Shown one piece after another: positions 62,879 to 64,000 of a DNA stretch of 64,000 nucleotides. This stretch comes from a bacterium (lineage in GTDB: Bacteria > CLD3 > SB21). The position numbers were made by a program, and so were the translations under genes. The notes below the pieces were generated by a model. The model made no database searches. It was not told where the DNA came from and saw only the letters and a list, made by a program, of their open reading frames with translations. The stretch lies in the NCBI GenBank assembly GCA_013360215.1, contig JABWCP010000009.1:1-64000 (forward strand), given 5' to 3'. Positions within the stretch are counted from its first letter, which is position 1. Every line of letters starts with the position of its first letter.

Positions 62879-64000
62879 GTGCACGCTCTTGACGCTATAT
62901 TCAAACCCCGCAACGTCGCCGTGATCGGCGCTTCGCGCAAAAGCAAAACTATCGGCCATGAAATCATTCATAACCTCATCGAATGCGGTTTCACCGGCGC
63001 GATATATCCCGTCAATCCGAATGCACCGGCCATACATAGTATCAAAGCTTATCCGACCGTCAAAGATATTCCGGACGAAGTGGATCTAGCCATCGTCACC
63101 GTGCCCAAACAACTGGTACTCGGCGTCGTGGACGAATGCGCGGCCAAAGGAATCAAAGGTCTGATCGTCATCACGGCGGGATTCAAAGAAGTCGGCGCGG
63201 AAGGTGCGGCACTTGAAGATCAACTCATGGCCAAAATAAAAAAATACGATATGCGTATGGTCGGCCCTAATTGTATGGGCGTGATCAATACCGATGAACA
63301 CGTCAATCTCAATGCTACGTTTTCGCCGACCCAGTCGCGCTCCGGTAATATCGCATTCATTTCCCAAAGCGGCGCGCTCGGCGTAGCCATTCTCGAAAAC
63401 GCCGAATCGCTTGAACTGGGCATTTCCAATTTTGCCAGCATCGGTAATAAACCGGATATCTCCGGCAATGATCTTTTGGAATACTGGCGTGATGATTCGC
63501 GCACTAAACTGATATTGATGTACCTTGAAAGTTTCGGCAATCCCCGGCGCTTTATCGAAGTAGCGCGCAGTATTACGCGATTCAAACCGATATTGGCCGT
63601 CAAATCGGGACGTACCATGGCGGGAGCGCGTGCCGCATCGTCTCATACCGGCGCCTTGTCCGGTTCCGACACGATCGTGGACGCGATGTTTCGCCAATCG
63701 GGCGTGATGCGCGTATCCTCCATCGAACAGCTTTTTGATGTAGCAATGGCTTTTGACAAGCAGCCGCTGCCGCACGGTGATCGCGTTGCGATTTTGAGTA
63801 ACGCCGGCGGACCGGCGATCATGGCCACGGATGCGCTCGTAAGCAACGGACTAAAATTGGCCGAGTTTACACAACAAACCAAAACTGCGCTACGTCAGAT
63901 TCTTTCACCGGAAGCCAGTGTTAATAATCCGGTGGATACGACGGCCGGCGGTGACGCGCAGATCTACGGCAAAGCGCTTGATATTATCTGCAAAGATCCT
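62879..64000 (+). CDS. ADP-forming acyl-CoA synthetase, N-terminal part (cut by window end)
   Basis: The frame from GTG 62879 (AAAGG eight bases upstream) runs open to the window end, giving 374 residues. The start reads FKPRNVAVIGASRKSKTIGHEI, a CoA-binding Rossmann domain. VGPNCMGVIN, FISQSGALGVAILE and SHTGALSGSD follow; the last holds His256, the expected phospho-histidine. This is the alpha part of acetate/acyl-CoA ligases (NDP-forming), which make ATP from acyl-CoA by substrate-level phosphorylation. Whether the beta part is fused cannot be seen. Confidence 0.9.
   Translation, partial: MHALDAIFKPRNVAVIGASRKSKTIGHEIIHNLIECGFTGAIYPVNPNAPAIHSIKAYPTVKDIPDEVDLAIVTVPKQLVLGVVDECAAKGIKGLIVITAGFKEVGAEGAALEDQLMAKIKKYDMRMVGPNCMGVINTDEHVNLNATFSPTQSRSGNIAFISQSGALGVAILENAESLELGISNFASIGNKPDISGNDLLEYWRDDSRTKLILMYLESFGNPRRFIEVARSITRFKPILAVKSGRTMAGARAASSHTGALSGSDTIVDAMFRQSGVMRVSSIEQLFDVAMAFDKQPLPHGDRVAILSNAGGPAIMATDALVSNGLKLAEFTQQTKTALRQILSPEASVNNPVDTTAGGDAQIYGKALDIICKDP

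Noticed and set aside
63086-63775. 229-codon minus-strand open frame at the window end
   Set aside because: It is antisense to the acyl-CoA synthetase frame that starts at GTG 62879, whose motifs (VGPNCMG, SHTGALSG) are unmistakable.
1-64000. CRISPR array, prophage or transposon
   Set aside because: No regularly spaced repeats, integrase, transposase or phage structural gene was seen in any frame.

Overview
The window reads as a chromosomal segment of a Gram-negative, didermal bacterium of the FCB type (Bacteroidota/Ignavibacteriota/Calditrichota-like). This is inference from gene families. They include outer-membrane beta-barrel proteins (one of the DUF5916 kind), many lipoproteins with lipobox signals, 'two-component regulator propeller' sensors, a MacAB-TolC-type efflux operon, a reaction-centre-cytochrome-like c-type cytochrome and a DUF6090-like membrane protein. 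Genes are dense, lie in short co-directional runs and often overlap by ATGA. Shine-Dalgarno sites range from good to absent. One tRNA (Asp, GTC) is present. I saw no CRISPR array, rRNA, integrase or transposase.

Layout. 1-6.5 kb (+): the end of a carbamoyltransferase, an SxtJ-like membrane protein, TatC, a thioredoxin-like lipoprotein, an ArsA/GET3-type ATPase and a 1069-residue gluzincin/beta-propeller/barrel fusion, closed by a terminator hairpin and tRNA-Asp. 6.7-9.4 kb (-): an orphan cysteine-type formate dehydrogenase with an FNR-like box upstream. 9.7-21.8 kb: an accessory island in which a module (DUF6958-like small protein + secreted amidohydrolase-like protein) occurs twice. The two copies flank a YqhA protein, a membrane-anchored AraC regulator, a DUF5916 barrel protein, a membrane protein and an Amidohydro_2 protein. 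The second small-protein copy is broken. 22-31 kb: RsgA, a propeller lipoprotein, an AcpH-like protein, a CAP protein, PBP1C, a TPR protein and several small envelope proteins. 31-39.7 kb: a GMC oxidoreductase, a YciI-like protein, a TGA-interrupted DUF6090-like gene, a giant propeller sensor kinase, a B12-binding radical SAM protein and a c-type cytochrome.

39.7-47.6 kb is mostly one long minus-strand run: a TPR protein, a cell-wall amidase, a receiver-kinase hybrid, rnpA, rsmI, an M50 protease and a dipeptide epimerase, followed by a cNMP/DUF4388/degenerate-receiver protein. A restriction-modification pair clearly related to EcoRV (47.8-49.4 kb) is set on the opposite strand. 49.4-57.3 kb (-) carries a CBM9-like lipoprotein, a complete efflux operon (TolC, MacA, ATPase, two MacB-type permeases) and a Yip1 membrane protein. 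57.3-62.7 kb (-) is a PLP aminotransferase, nitrilase, M61 peptidase, MDR reductase and VOC run. The window ends inside an ADP-forming acyl-CoA synthetase (+).

The most notable items are: the EcoRV-like R-M system with a Glu in place of the first catalytic Asp; the duplicated amidohydrolase module, whose two proteins share apparent losses of metal ligands and carry an unrecognised C-terminal domain; the two interrupted genes; a nested inverted-repeat element at 39754-39877; a leader peptide plus hairpin before rsgA; and unusual fusions (M61 with a zinc ribbon, and peptidase-propeller-barrel).
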